Source of the DNA: Flavobacteriales bacterium
Lineage (GTDB): Bacteria; Bacteroidota; Bacteroidia; Flavobacteriales_F; PHOS-HE28
Direction: 5' to 3'
DNA length: 57,745 nt
NCBI GenBank assembly: GCA_016717225.1
Contig: JADKGB010000026.1
Span: 1-57,745 of the forward strand
Shown here: positions 8,508 through 15,835 of the stretch, one piece after another
Layout: each line of letters starts with the position of its first letter
How positions within the stretch are numbered: the first letter of the stretch is position 1
Translations under genes and position numbers: made by a program
The notes under the pieces: generated by a model
The model's input: only the letters and a program-made list of their open reading frames with translations
What the model was told of the DNA's origin: nothing
The model's database searches: none

Positions 8508-8660
8508 ATGGGGTCTTCATGGGCGCCCTGATTCTATTGATCGCGTTTATGATCTTCTCGTTCGTTGAAGACGGTCGCAGCACTTGGTTAGTTTTTATGC
8601 TATCCAGCATGGGTCTATCAATCATGTTCGTCGGAGGTCGGCAGGTTCGCGTTATTCGGG
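8508..8660 (+). other. Possible remnant of a small membrane protein
   Basis: Within the 8232-8868 spacer one plus-strand frame encodes two convincing hydrophobic helices (VFMGALILLIAFMIFSFV and STWLVFMLSSMGLSIMFVGG) joined by a short charged loop. The surrounding sequence is repeat Z and hairpin DNA. This could be a fragment of a two-helix membrane protein or chance. The stretch just after it (gacccccgcccccggggggtc near 8662) is a perfect hairpin. Confidence 0.25.
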
Positions 8661-8831
8661 GCGACCCCCGCCCCCGGGGGGTCTTCGGATGACCGTGGCC
8701 AGAGAGCTGGTGGTTGCAGCGCCGCAGCGAGGAAGTCCATCGGGCAGATTGGTCGCACGTCTCCCGTCAGAGCGAAGAGAATCTTCACGGATTGAAAAAC
8801 GCGATAGGGGATCGGCGGCAGCCAGGCATCT

Positions 8832-8862
8832 GCGACACGGGAATTCAATTTGGGGGTGTTCG
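8832..8862. repeat. Short dispersed repeat Z, copy 3
   Basis: gcgacacgggaattcaattt then gggggtgttcg. Lies 6 bp from the 3' end of the RAYT transposase gene. Confidence 0.65.
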
Positions 8863-8868
8863 ACGTGA

Positions 8869-9525
8869 TCACCGGTTGAACCGGTCCCCTTTCCAATTGG
8901 CGGGGTTGTCGCGGATGTATTTCGCAATGCGTTCGTGTTCGGCGTCATCGCGGATCACGTGGTCCCAATAATTGCGTTGCCATGCGGGCGTGCCAAGGGG
9001 CAACAACCCATCGCGGTACGCCATGCGCGTAACCGCGGATTTGTACGACGCCACGATCTGCCCCAACGCGCCACGCGGGATGCCCGGCGGTTTCCGCGAT
9101 CGGGGCGCGTCATACGTCCGTGTGTGTGGGCCATGCGCGTCGGCGTGTCGAAACCACCGCCGGGCGTTCGTGGATCGTCCGGTGCGCATCGGATGCAGTC
9201 GTTGTTCCCGGGCACCTCCCCGCACCAATGCCGGGCGCGTCAGCCCTACCCGCATCCCCAACCGTTCCCGTATCACCACGATCCCATGCACATGGTTCGG
9301 CATCACCACGAATTCGCCCACATCCACATGCGGCATGTGTTCCGGTATCGCATCCCAACAGCGTTGCGCCCATTCACCGATCGGCGATGGACGCATCACG
9401 CCGTCCGCGATCAGACCGAACAGGTGCAACCGGTCCTGCGTGCAGATGGTCAGGTAATACGCGCCAACGTTGGCGTAATCGTATCCCTGCCATCGGATGG
9501 TGGCGCGTTTCGGCAATTCGGGCAT
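8869..9525 (-). CDS. REP-associated tyrosine transposase (RAYT, IS200-like HUH fold)
   Basis: 218 residues from the ATG at 9523-9525 (MPELPKRATIRWQGYDYANV). The opening GAYYLTICTQDR and the HVH pair at residues 78-80 (MPNHVHGIVV) are the Y1-transposase signature; Tyr161 in VASYKSAVTRMAY is the likely nucleophile. The ending (QRNYWDHVIRDDAEHERIAKYIRDNP) is typical of RAYTs. An arginine/proline-rich insert at about residues 95-150 is unlike the compact core. RAYTs are single-copy transposases that act on REP palindromes. Candidate REPs lie at both ends of the gene and at 6764. Catalytic residues appear intact. Confidence 0.9.
   Translation of the reverse strand: MPELPKRATIRWQGYDYANVGAYYLTICTQDRLHLFGLIADGVMRPSPIGEWAQRCWDAIPEHMPHVDVGEFVVMPNHVHGIVVIRERLGMRVGLTRPALVRGGAREQRLHPMRTGRSTNARRWFRHADAHGPHTRTYDAPRSRKPPGIPRGALGQIVASYKSAVTRMAYRDGLLPLGTPAWQRNYWDHVIRDDAEHERIAKYIRDNPANWKGDRFNR
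8876..8903. repeat. REP-like element at the RAYT 3' end
   Basis: ttgaaccggtcccctttcca then attggcgg, overlapping the last codons of the transposase (NPANWKGDRFNR). With the preceding bases it forms an accggtt/aaccggt palindrome. The 20-bp core cccctttccaattggcgggg recurs exactly at 9579-9598. Confidence 0.7.
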
Positions 9526-9551
9526 GGCATCCCGAATATCGGTATCATCCG

Positions 9552-9610
9552 TTGAACCCCGGTTCGTGGTCCGGGGCTCCCCTTTCCAATTGGCGGGGCC
9601 TGCCCCGGTT
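9552..9610. repeat. REP-like element upstream of the RAYT
   Basis: Contains ttgaaccccggttcgtggtc then cggggctcccc, a hairpin with ccccgg/ccgggg arms, followed by the shared core cccctttccaattggcgggg and a second palindrome ggggcctgcccc. Together with 8876-8903 it brackets the transposase gene in direct orientation. Confidence 0.7.
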
Positions 9611-9679
9611 TGTGAATAGCGGTTGTCGGCGTTAGGGCCGATCAGGTTGGGCCAGAGAAACATCTACCTTTTCACGATC

Positions 9680-10405
9680 ATGCCCGACACATACCGAAGA
9701 TCAGCAATATCACTTCTGCAGGTCGCATTGGTCATGATCGCGTTGTTGATCGGCACGGCTCCACACGGCATGGCCCAACCGACACGCGCGTGCGTTTGCT
9801 CGGATCCCGGCGCGGAAGTCGTTCTCGAACCGGACACGATCTTCCACATTGTTGACCGTTTCGATGCCGCGTTCTGCGGGCAGATCGATCGGTCTGTTGT
9901 CCCTTTCGTCTACAGCGAATTCACGCTTCGATCTTGCATTACGGTCACACAAACACCGCTGCGCATACAAAGCCCGGCGCACGATTGCCACATCACCGTT
10001 TCCGGCCGCATGCTCGTGGTGGACGAATTGCGTTCGCTGCCCACCGGGCCGGACATGTCGCTAGCCGCGAAGCCGTGCTGGCGGAGCTACTTCGTGTTGC
10101 GCACGCATGAGGACACCGCGCAATACGCCATCAACGAAATGAAGGAGCTGATCGCCGACCTGCCGAAGCCAACACCGGAACAGTGCGCCCGCGCCAAGGC
10201 CCGCCTGGATGCCCTTCGGCCTTCCGTCTACTGGACGGATCAGGAGCTGCTGGGGCAGGTGTTCCTGTGCGCCGTTTCCGACGTCGAGTGGTTCCGCCGG
10301 TTCAGCGAGCTACGCGAGACGTATCGCTTCGGTGGCGCCGTGGCCGATTACTATGATGAACTGATGGTGATCCTTCATACGAAGCGGGCAAGCCGTGCGG
10401 AATAA
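9680..10405 (+). CDS. Secreted hypothetical protein, cysteine-containing
   Basis: 241 residues from the ATG at 9680. A signal peptide is visible (SLLQVALVMIALLIGTAPHGMAQ). The mature protein begins with closely spaced cysteines (TRACVCSDPGAEVVLEPD) and has further cysteines at FCGQ, SCIT, DCHI, KPCW and QCAR, suggesting disulfides in the periplasm. No T9SS domain, lipobox or recognised family. It is transcribed away from the RAYT, and the ATG lies just after a tacctttt stretch that may be a -7 box. Confidence 0.7.
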   Translation: MPDTYRRSAISLLQVALVMIALLIGTAPHGMAQPTRACVCSDPGAEVVLEPDTIFHIVDRFDAAFCGQIDRSVVPFVYSEFTLRSCITVTQTPLRIQSPAHDCHITVSGRMLVVDELRSLPTGPDMSLAAKPCWRSYFVLRTHEDTAQYAINEMKELIADLPKPTPEQCARAKARLDALRPSVYWTDQELLGQVFLCAVSDVEWFRRFSELRETYRFGGAVADYYDELMVILHTKRASRAE

Positions 10406-10472
10406 GCAGGTCGATCTTCCCTAGGTATGAATTCACGCAGGCCGTCCCATATTGCATAGCGAAATTCACCCC

Positions 10473-10667
10473 ATGCCCACCGCAAAGACCCCACAACTGA
10501 AGGATGGCGACCACTGCCAGGTGGTGGCCGGAACGCACAAGGGCAAGTGCGGCGTAGCCCGCGACCTTAACATCAGCAAGACCGGCCACGTGACCATCAC
10601 CGTGGTGCAGGCGGACGGTGTGCGCTTCAAGACCTTGGGAAGGAACGTGGTGGTGCAGGCGCCGTGA
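10473..10667 (+). CDS. Small KOW-motif-like protein
   Basis: 64 residues from the ATG at 10473 (MPTAKTPQLKDGDHCQVVAG). The core LKDGDHCQVVAGTHKGKCGVARDLN matches a KOW motif (G-D-x-V-x-V-x-x-G-x-x-K-G-x-x-G), followed by a short beta-rich tail (HVTITVVQADGVRFKTLGRNV). KOW domains bind RNA or ribosomal proteins, which suggests a role near translation or transcription, but single-domain proteins like this are uncharacterised. The next 60 bp are a copy of another gene's tail. Confidence 0.7.
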   Translation: MPTAKTPQLKDGDHCQVVAGTHKGKCGVARDLNISKTGHVTITVVQADGVRFKTLGRNVVVQAP

Positions 10668-10669
10668 GC

Positions 10670-10728
10670 TTCTCCGCCCCTTACTTGATGCGCGTCTTCG
10701 CCATCGCCTTCACGCCCTTTGCGATCAG
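10670..10728 (-). pseudogene. Detached copy of the DUF1801 gene tail (repeat B)
   Basis: 59 bp identical to 11740-11798 except for two substitutions. On the minus strand it reads LIAKGVKAMAKTRIK and stop; the intact gene reads LIVKGVKAMAKTRIK. The match includes 11 bp beyond the stop codon and ends abruptly, so this is a tail fragment without the rest of the gene. Downstream, the ctcgggtcttcccgag hairpin near 10768 could act as a terminator. Nothing else is assignable between 10729 and 10948. Confidence 0.8.
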
Positions 10729-10948
10729 CCGCACCCCGCACACGCTCGTCTAGCGTACTGCACGCGCTCGGGTCTTCCCGAGTGCGCCTCTGTTTAGGGC
10801 CTCTGGCCCGTCAGCTCCGCATTTCGCGTGAGGGATCTGCTGGGACCCGGGCATACGGATAAGGCGAGCGATGCGCTCTTGGCCCGGGGCCTCATGCGCC
10901 CAGAACGCAATGCCCCGGCTCCGACATTCGGGCAAGCGATCGCCCCGT

Positions 10949-11557
10949 TCAGGCCTTCTTCGGTCGGCCGTTGGGAAGCAGCGTCTCGCCACGAGCAAGC
11001 ATCGCCACGAATTCGCGAATGCGTCGCTGGCGCGTTTCCGGCCGCTTCGCATTGCCCACGCGGAACGCCAGTGCGAAGATGTTGCTCCTGTTCAGCGTGC
11101 CGAAGGTGGCCAGTGCTTTCTTGTTCTTCCTGATCGCAGCCTCAAGGTCGGGCGGTACTTCAATACTGCGTTGCGGCGCGTAGGCACGGTCCCATCGTCC
11201 GTCCGCCTTCGCGGCATCCACGTGCACCTGGCCGGAGGGTTGCATGCGCCCTTCGGCGATGAGACGCTCGACATGTCGCGTATTGATGTGCGACCAGATG
11301 CTCTTTGCCCTGCGCGGGGTGAGGCGCTGCAGGAATGACTTGTCGTCGAAGCTCTTACGGATGCCATCGATCCATCCCCAGCAGAGCGCGGCCTCCACCG
11401 CCTCGGTCCAGTTGATGCTGGCGAGACCCGTTCCTTTCTTGTGCATCTTGATCCAGACCTCGGTGGCGGTGCCGTGGTTCTTGGCGAGCCATTGCTCGAA
11501 CTGCTTCTGCGATCGGAACGCGCGGATCGTTTTGGGATCGGGAACGACAGGAGGCAT
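10949..11557 (-). CDS. YdeI/OmpD-associated family protein
   Basis: 202 residues from the ATG at 11555-11557 (MPPVVPDPKTIRAFRSQKQF). Family marks are FEQWLAKNHGTATEVWIKMHKKGTG split over the first 50 residues, EAVEAALCWGWIDGIRKSFD, FLQRLTPRRAKSIWS and a C-terminal helix pair with the GETLLPNGRPKKA ending. The family includes the so-called bacteriocin-protection proteins; its biochemical role is not established. The gene lies between the two copies of repeat B, immediately downstream of the DUF1801 gene on the same strand. Confidence 0.85.
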   Translation of the reverse strand: MPPVVPDPKTIRAFRSQKQFEQWLAKNHGTATEVWIKMHKKGTGLASINWTEAVEAALCWGWIDGIRKSFDDKSFLQRLTPRRAKSIWSHINTRHVERLIAEGRMQPSGQVHVDAAKADGRWDRAYAPQRSIEVPPDLEAAIRKNKKALATFGTLNRSNIFALAFRVGNAKRPETRQRRIREFVAMLARGETLLPNGRPKKA

Positions 11558-11739
11558 GTGATCGGGGTCGTTGTCAAAGATGCGTGCGCGGAACAGAGTT
11601 CTGGCGGCCGCCTCGACATCACCGGTTTCCCGGTCGGCTCGCCTCCGGTGCTCTTTGGCCAACGGTACACAATGTTGGCGCGTGACCCACCCACCGGTGT
11701 GATCCAGCGGGACGTCTGGTACTTCGAGGCGCCATACGT

Positions 11740-11798
11740 TTCTCCGCCCCTTACTTGATCCGCGTCTTCGCCATCGCCTTCACGCCCTTTACGATCAG
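11740..11798. repeat. 3' tail direct repeat B, copy inside the DUF1801 gene
   Basis: Covers the last 16 codons of the DUF1801 gene and 11 bp after its stop. The partner is 10670-10728. The two copies flank the YdeI gene, with a period of 1,070 bp. Confidence 0.8.
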
Positions 11799-12173
11799 TT
11801 CTTCGAGCAGCTTCAGATCCACATCGCTCAGCCGTTTGATGTACAGACAACTCTTGCCCGTGGTGTGCTTTCCCAACTTCTTCATCAAGGCCGCTTCCTT
11901 CTCGAAGCCCATCATGATGTACACAGTGAGGTTCGTCTTGCGCGGACTGAAACCGGTGATCATCCATTCGCCCGAACGGCCGCTCGCACCCTCGTACGCG
12001 TAGCGGCCATAGCCCACAATGCTGGCGCCCCACATCTTCGGCTCCTCGCCGGTGGCCTTCTTCATCAATTTGCTGATGATGCGGCAGTCAGCGGCCACAT
12101 CGGCGGATTGCTTGTCGATGAAGGCCTCCACGCTGGCCTCGTTCACTTTGGTCTTGAGTTCCGCTTTCGCCAT
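11751..12173 (-). CDS. DUF1801 domain protein (YdhG-like)
   Basis: 140 residues from the ATG at 12171-12173. The sequence follows the DUF1801 plan: ASVEAFIDKQSADVAADCRI, PKMWGASIVGYGRYAYEGAS, GEWMITGFSPRKTNLTVYI and SCLYIKRLSDVDLKLLEELI. It is a small soluble protein with an iron-sulfur-scaffold-like fold in solved members; its cellular role is unknown. The tail is duplicated at 10670-10728. Confidence 0.88.
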   Translation of the reverse strand: MAKAELKTKVNEASVEAFIDKQSADVAADCRIISKLMKKATGEEPKMWGASIVGYGRYAYEGASGRSGEWMITGFSPRKTNLTVYIMMGFEKEAALMKKLGKHTTGKSCLYIKRLSDVDLKLLEELIVKGVKAMAKTRIK

Positions 12174-12253
12174 GGGTCAGGTATGGTGGACAAAGATGCA
12201 CGGACGCACTATCCCTGATAACGGCGACTTCTTGAACGGTATATACCGCGCGA

Positions 12254-14668
12254 TCACTCCACTACCACTCTGCGATGCGTGCGCGCGCCCTCCTGATCCA
12301 CAGTAAGCAGATAGGTGCCCGAAGCGAGCGAGCTCACATCCAGGTGATGCAACGTGTTTGTGGCCCGCGCCGTGGTAACCAACCTTCCATCCGCGCTGAA
12401 GAGTTGCACAGAAGCCCCACTAGCAAGCCCATCGATGGTGAGTAGATCGTGCGTTGGCAACGGATAGAGGCGCAAGACATCGCTTTCGATCTCACGAACT
12501 GCGGTGGTCGTGTTGAAGGGGTCCACCAACTGGCAGGTGTATGCCCAGCAGGTATCCTGTGTCTGTTCGTTCCAGTACCAGGAGGAAAGGCAAACCTCGA
12601 ACGGCCCGGGCGGCTCGAAGAGGTGGGTATGGAAGGGCTCAGTGGCCTGCATGCCATCAGGGAAGGTCCAGATCACGCCGTTGGTGGGCGTGTCAATGTT
12701 GGCAACGAAGATCACGGCGTTGTTCTGCACCGTGTAGGTGAAGCTGGCGGCATAGTTCGGATCGCAACCAGACCCTACGATGGTGATAACCTCGCAGTTT
12801 TCTGCGAAGCAGGTGTCCTGCGCAACTGGATCCCAGGTATACACCGAGAGACATATCTCGTAAACCCCTGGTGCATTGTACTGGTGCCCAGTGTTCGGCC
12901 CGGAACCGGTTGTGCCATCCCCGAAGCTCCAGAGATAGGTCCACGAATTGTCGATCACGGCGTTCTGGATGTTGACACTCTGCCCTCCGACGACTGGATT
13001 GAACGCCGCGTTGAGTTCGTCGCACGGGTTGCCTCCTTCGGCGATGACGGTGAGACATGTACTCTCCTGACAGCTACCCCAGAAAACCGTCAGGCAAACG
13101 GAGTAGGTGCCACCGGATTGATAAGTGTGGATCGGCGCGGTTTCGGTGGACGAAGTTCCATCACCGAAGTACCAAAGGAATTGCAGGTCGCTTCCGAACG
13201 GACCGGAAGAGCAGTTGTTGAAGAAGAACGATGAAGAGGACAACTGTGAAGGTTGGAAGCAGGCCTGAAGGCTGTCGCACGGGTCACCGCTGCCTACCGT
13301 GACGATGTCACAATCTTCCACCCAGCAGGTATCCTGGCTGATCTGGTTGTAGTACCACCCGCTTACACACACACTGTAGGTGCCGCTCAACGCGTATGTG
13401 TGCGTCGCCGTGGAGCCATTGCCTTGCGATCCGTCGCCGAAGTACCAGATGAAGTTGATGTTGGGCAGGTTGCTGGTAGCGGTGAAGACGACCACATTGT
13501 CCGCACCCCCGGTCCAGTTCATCTCTACAGCGAAGTTGGGGTCGCAACCAGACCCTCCGATGGTGATAACCTCGCAGTTTTCTGCGAAGCAGGTATCCTG
13601 CGCAACGGGATCCCAAGTGTACACGGTAAGACAGATATCATAAACCCCTGGTGCACTGTACTGGTGCCCAGTGTTCGGCCCGGAACCGGTTGTGCCATCC
13701 CCGAAGCTCCAGAGATAGGTCCACGAATTATCGATCACGGCGTTCTGGATGTTGACACCCAACCCCCCAACGACCGGATTGAACGCCGCGTTGAGTTCAT
13801 CGCAGGGGTTGCCACTTTCGGCTACCACAGTGAGACAGGTAGTCTCCTGACAGCTACCCCAGAAAACCGTCAGGCAAACGGAGTAGGTGCCACCGGATTG
13901 ATAAGTGTGGATCGGCGCGGTTTCGGTGGACGAAGTTCCATCGCCGAAGTACCAAAGGAATTGCAGGTTGCTTCCGAACGGAGCGCTAGAGCAGTTGTTG
14001 AAGAAGAACGATGAAGAGGACAACTGTGAAGGTTGGAAGCAGGACTGAAGGCTGTCGCATGGATCGCCGCTGCCTACCGTGACGATCTCACAGTCTTCCA
14101 CCCAGCAGGTATCCTGGCTGCTCTGGTTGTAATACCAACCGAACAGGCAGACAGTGTATGTGCCGGTCTGCGCGTATTGGTGGTTCGCCATTGGGCCATA
14201 AGCTTGTGATCCATCGCCGAAGTACCAGATGAAGTTGGTGTTGGGGAATGTGGAAGTGGCTATGAAGTTCAAGAGCCCGTTGCCAAGGTCCTGGTGGTCC
14301 ATCTCTACCAAGAAGTTAGGACTACAGGGTTGACCACCCTCTACGATAAGCGGTGCGCAGAAAACATCCTGGCAGGTCAGGGGTTGTCCGTTCTGGTCGG
14401 TGAGGATCGTTACTACATTGAGGCAAACTTCATAAGTGCCTGGGCCAGAATAGGTGTGCGATGGCTGCGCGTCCTGACTGTTGGTCCCGTCGCCGAAGGT
14501 CCAGAAGAAGAGGGTCCCTTGACCCGTGCCAACCGTGCCATTGGAGAACTGAACGGTGGTGCCATTCGGCAAGGCTGCGAATCCGGCTTGGACCTGATCG
14601 CACAGGGTTCCCTGGCCGAATATCAGGTTCACCAAAAGAACGGGAAGGATGGTAGTGATGTATCGCAT
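12254..14668 (-). CDS. T9SS-exported protein with eight PKD domains
   Basis: 804 residues from the ATG at 14666-14668 (MRYITTILPVLLVNLIFGQG, a signal peptide). Eight PKD repeats carry the W-x-F-G-D-G core and a later H-x-Y-x-x-x-G-x-Y-x-V/I-C-L strand; the last has FPDG. Cysteines recur in every repeat (QDTCWVEDC, QDTCFAENCEV, CQETTCLTV), suggesting disulfide-stabilised modules. The C-terminus is a type A T9SS domain (VLRLYPLPTHDLLTI, FSADGRLV, ASGTYLLTV). Likely a surface adhesin-like or matrix protein. Two consecutive 780-bp stretches are near-identical, so the gene has grown by tandem duplication. Confidence 0.92.
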   Translation of the reverse strand: MRYITTILPVLLVNLIFGQGTLCDQVQAGFAALPNGTTVQFSNGTVGTGQGTLFFWTFGDGTNSQDAQPSHTYSGPGTYEVCLNVVTILTDQNGQPLTCQDVFCAPLIVEGGQPCSPNFLVEMDHQDLGNGLLNFIATSTFPNTNFIWYFGDGSQAYGPMANHQYAQTGTYTVCLFGWYYNQSSQDTCWVEDCEIVTVGSGDPCDSLQSCFQPSQLSSSSFFFNNCSSAPFGSNLQFLWYFGDGTSSTETAPIHTYQSGGTYSVCLTVFWGSCQETTCLTVVAESGNPCDELNAAFNPVVGGLGVNIQNAVIDNSWTYLWSFGDGTTGSGPNTGHQYSAPGVYDICLTVYTWDPVAQDTCFAENCEVITIGGSGCDPNFAVEMNWTGGADNVVVFTATSNLPNINFIWYFGDGSQGNGSTATHTYALSGTYSVCVSGWYYNQISQDTCWVEDCDIVTVGSGDPCDSLQACFQPSQLSSSSFFFNNCSSGPFGSDLQFLWYFGDGTSSTETAPIHTYQSGGTYSVCLTVFWGSCQESTCLTVIAEGGNPCDELNAAFNPVVGGQSVNIQNAVIDNSWTYLWSFGDGTTGSGPNTGHQYNAPGVYEICLSVYTWDPVAQDTCFAENCEVITIVGSGCDPNYAASFTYTVQNNAVIFVANIDTPTNGVIWTFPDGMQATEPFHTHLFEPPGPFEVCLSSWYWNEQTQDTCWAYTCQLVDPFNTTTAVREIESDVLRLYPLPTHDLLTIDGLASGASVQLFSADGRLVTTARATNTLHHLDVSSLASGTYLLTVDQEGARTHRRVVVE
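12755..14314. repeat. Two tandem 780-bp (260-residue) internal repeats
   Basis: Matching landmarks are exactly 780 bp apart: the caaccagaccct blocks near 12766 and 13546, the ctgtcgca(c/t)gg blocks at 13272 and 14052, and the cacccagcaggtatcctggc blocks near 13319 and 14099. Each unit contains three PKD domains. Similarity is highest in the middle and weaker at the outer ends. Confidence 0.85.
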
Positions 14669-14806
14669 GTACGGTCGATTCTGGTGACATGACGCGGATC
14701 GAAGATCGATTGGATGCCTGTGCACGAGTTTGCCTTGAATGGCAATTGACCTCGAAGGTCGAACGAGGCTGCAAGTGCGGGTCGACATCGGATGGGTCGT
14801 TCGCTT

Positions 14807-15355
14807 TCAGCGCGATAGAAGTCCGAATTGCACCGAGTCGTGGAAGGCACCATTCGAGAAAATATTCTCCTTGAGATGTGCTTCGCGAACGAAGCCGTTC
14901 TTCTCCAATGCCCTTATCGACGCTATGTTTTCCGGTCGTGTGATGGCCTCTATGCGGTGGAAGCCAAGCGTGCTGAACCCGAAGGGCACCACCGAACCGA
15001 TCGCTTCGCTGATGTAGCCCTTGCCCCAATGATCCCTCATCAGCGTGTAGCCCAGTTCCCCGTAGTGATGCTCTTTCACGATGCGCCAGAAACCGATGAG
15101 GCCGATGAAGGTGTCATCACCCTTTGCGGTGATGGCCCATTGCACTGCATCATTCGCAGCAACCGTTGCAACGATGAGGTTGATAAGCGCATTTGCATCC
15201 ACGATGGTCTTCGCCAATGGCCGGTTCACATGTTGCATCACCAGCGGATCGGAACGCATCGCAAAGACCTGATCAGCATCCAAACGGCGCAGTTCACGCA
15301 GCACCAACCGTTCGGTGGTAAGGATCGGGAATGTGGAAAGTTTGATGGTGAGCAT
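14807..15355 (-). CDS. GNAT-family N-acetyltransferase (RimJ/RimL type)
   Basis: 182 residues from the ATG at 15353-15355 (MLTIKLSTFPILTTERLVLR). The opening FPILTTERLVLRELRRLDAD, the beta4-loop GELGYTLMRDHWGKGYISEA (acetyl-CoA pyrophosphate-binding region) and the late NIASIRALEKNGFVREAHL are characteristic of RimJ/RimL acetyltransferases, which transfer acetyl from acetyl-CoA to protein N-termini or small amines. Target unknown. It is divergently transcribed from the VOC gene at 15448. Confidence 0.9.
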   Translation of the reverse strand: MLTIKLSTFPILTTERLVLRELRRLDADQVFAMRSDPLVMQHVNRPLAKTIVDANALINLIVATVAANDAVQWAITAKGDDTFIGLIGFWRIVKEHHYGELGYTLMRDHWGKGYISEAIGSVVPFGFSTLGFHRIEAITRPENIASIRALEKNGFVREAHLKENIFSNGAFHDSVQFGLLSR

Positions 15356-15447
15356 CTGTGCGGTCCGCAAAGTTCGCCCGCCAGCACGACCGTTTGCAGA
15401 TCATCGAACACCGATCTTCGGGCACCGAACGTCATCCGATCCTCCGC

Positions 15448-15801
15448 ATGCTCACCGCTATCCACCCGAAACTGCCCATGCGCAACAAGGCTTCCACGCT
15501 GGCCTACTACGTGGACCAGCTCGGCTTCACCGTGTTCGGAAGCGCGGATCCGGACTACCTGATGCTGGAGCGTGACGGCCTCCAGCTCCACTTCTTCGCG
15601 CACAAAGACCTCGACCCGAAAGAGAACTACGGCCAAGTGTATTTCCGCACCGACGCCATTGAGGAACTGTACCGTTCGCTGGTGGACCGCAGCGTGGCCA
15701 TCCACCCTCATGGTGCGCTAAGCACGAAGCCTTGGGGCCAGAAGGAATTCGCGCTGCTGGATCCCGATCACAACCTGCTCACCTTCGGGCAGGCGGTGTA
15801 A
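15448..15801 (+). CDS. VOC/glyoxalase-fold protein, bleomycin-resistance-like
   Basis: 117 residues from the ATG at 15448, the usual length for a single VOC protein. Marks are MLTAIHPKLPMRNKASTLAYYVDQLGFTV (split over the first 30 residues), a central YLMLERDGLQLHFF strand pair and the closing KEFALLDPDHNLLTFGQ. The fold serves metal-dependent lyases and drug-binding resistance proteins; this short form resembles bleomycin-binding proteins, but the substrate cannot be told from sequence. It lies 34 bp before the MFS pump on the same strand, so the two may be co-transcribed. Confidence 0.85.
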   Translation: MLTAIHPKLPMRNKASTLAYYVDQLGFTVFGSADPDYLMLERDGLQLHFFAHKDLDPKENYGQVYFRTDAIEELYRSLVDRSVAIHPHGALSTKPWGQKEFALLDPDHNLLTFGQAV

Positions 15802-15835
15802 CGCCAGTGGTTCGAGGTCGCTCGACCTTTGCACC

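Noticed and set aside
8264..8692. A 142-codon plus-strand gene
   Set aside because: Most of it translates repeat Z and hairpin DNA. Only the central two-helix part looks protein-like, so it is listed just as a possible remnant.
8310..8862. CRISPR array
   Set aside because: Only three repeats with spacings of 149 and 373 bp and imperfect identity, and no cas genes.
10828..11561. Plus-strand frames opposite the YdeI gene
   Set aside because: Arg/Ser-rich shadows of a well-supported minus-strand family member.
12449..13234. Long plus-strand frames opposite the PKD gene (also at 13253-14014)
   Set aside because: They repeat with the 780-bp period of the PKD gene and have no family resemblance; they are shadows of it.
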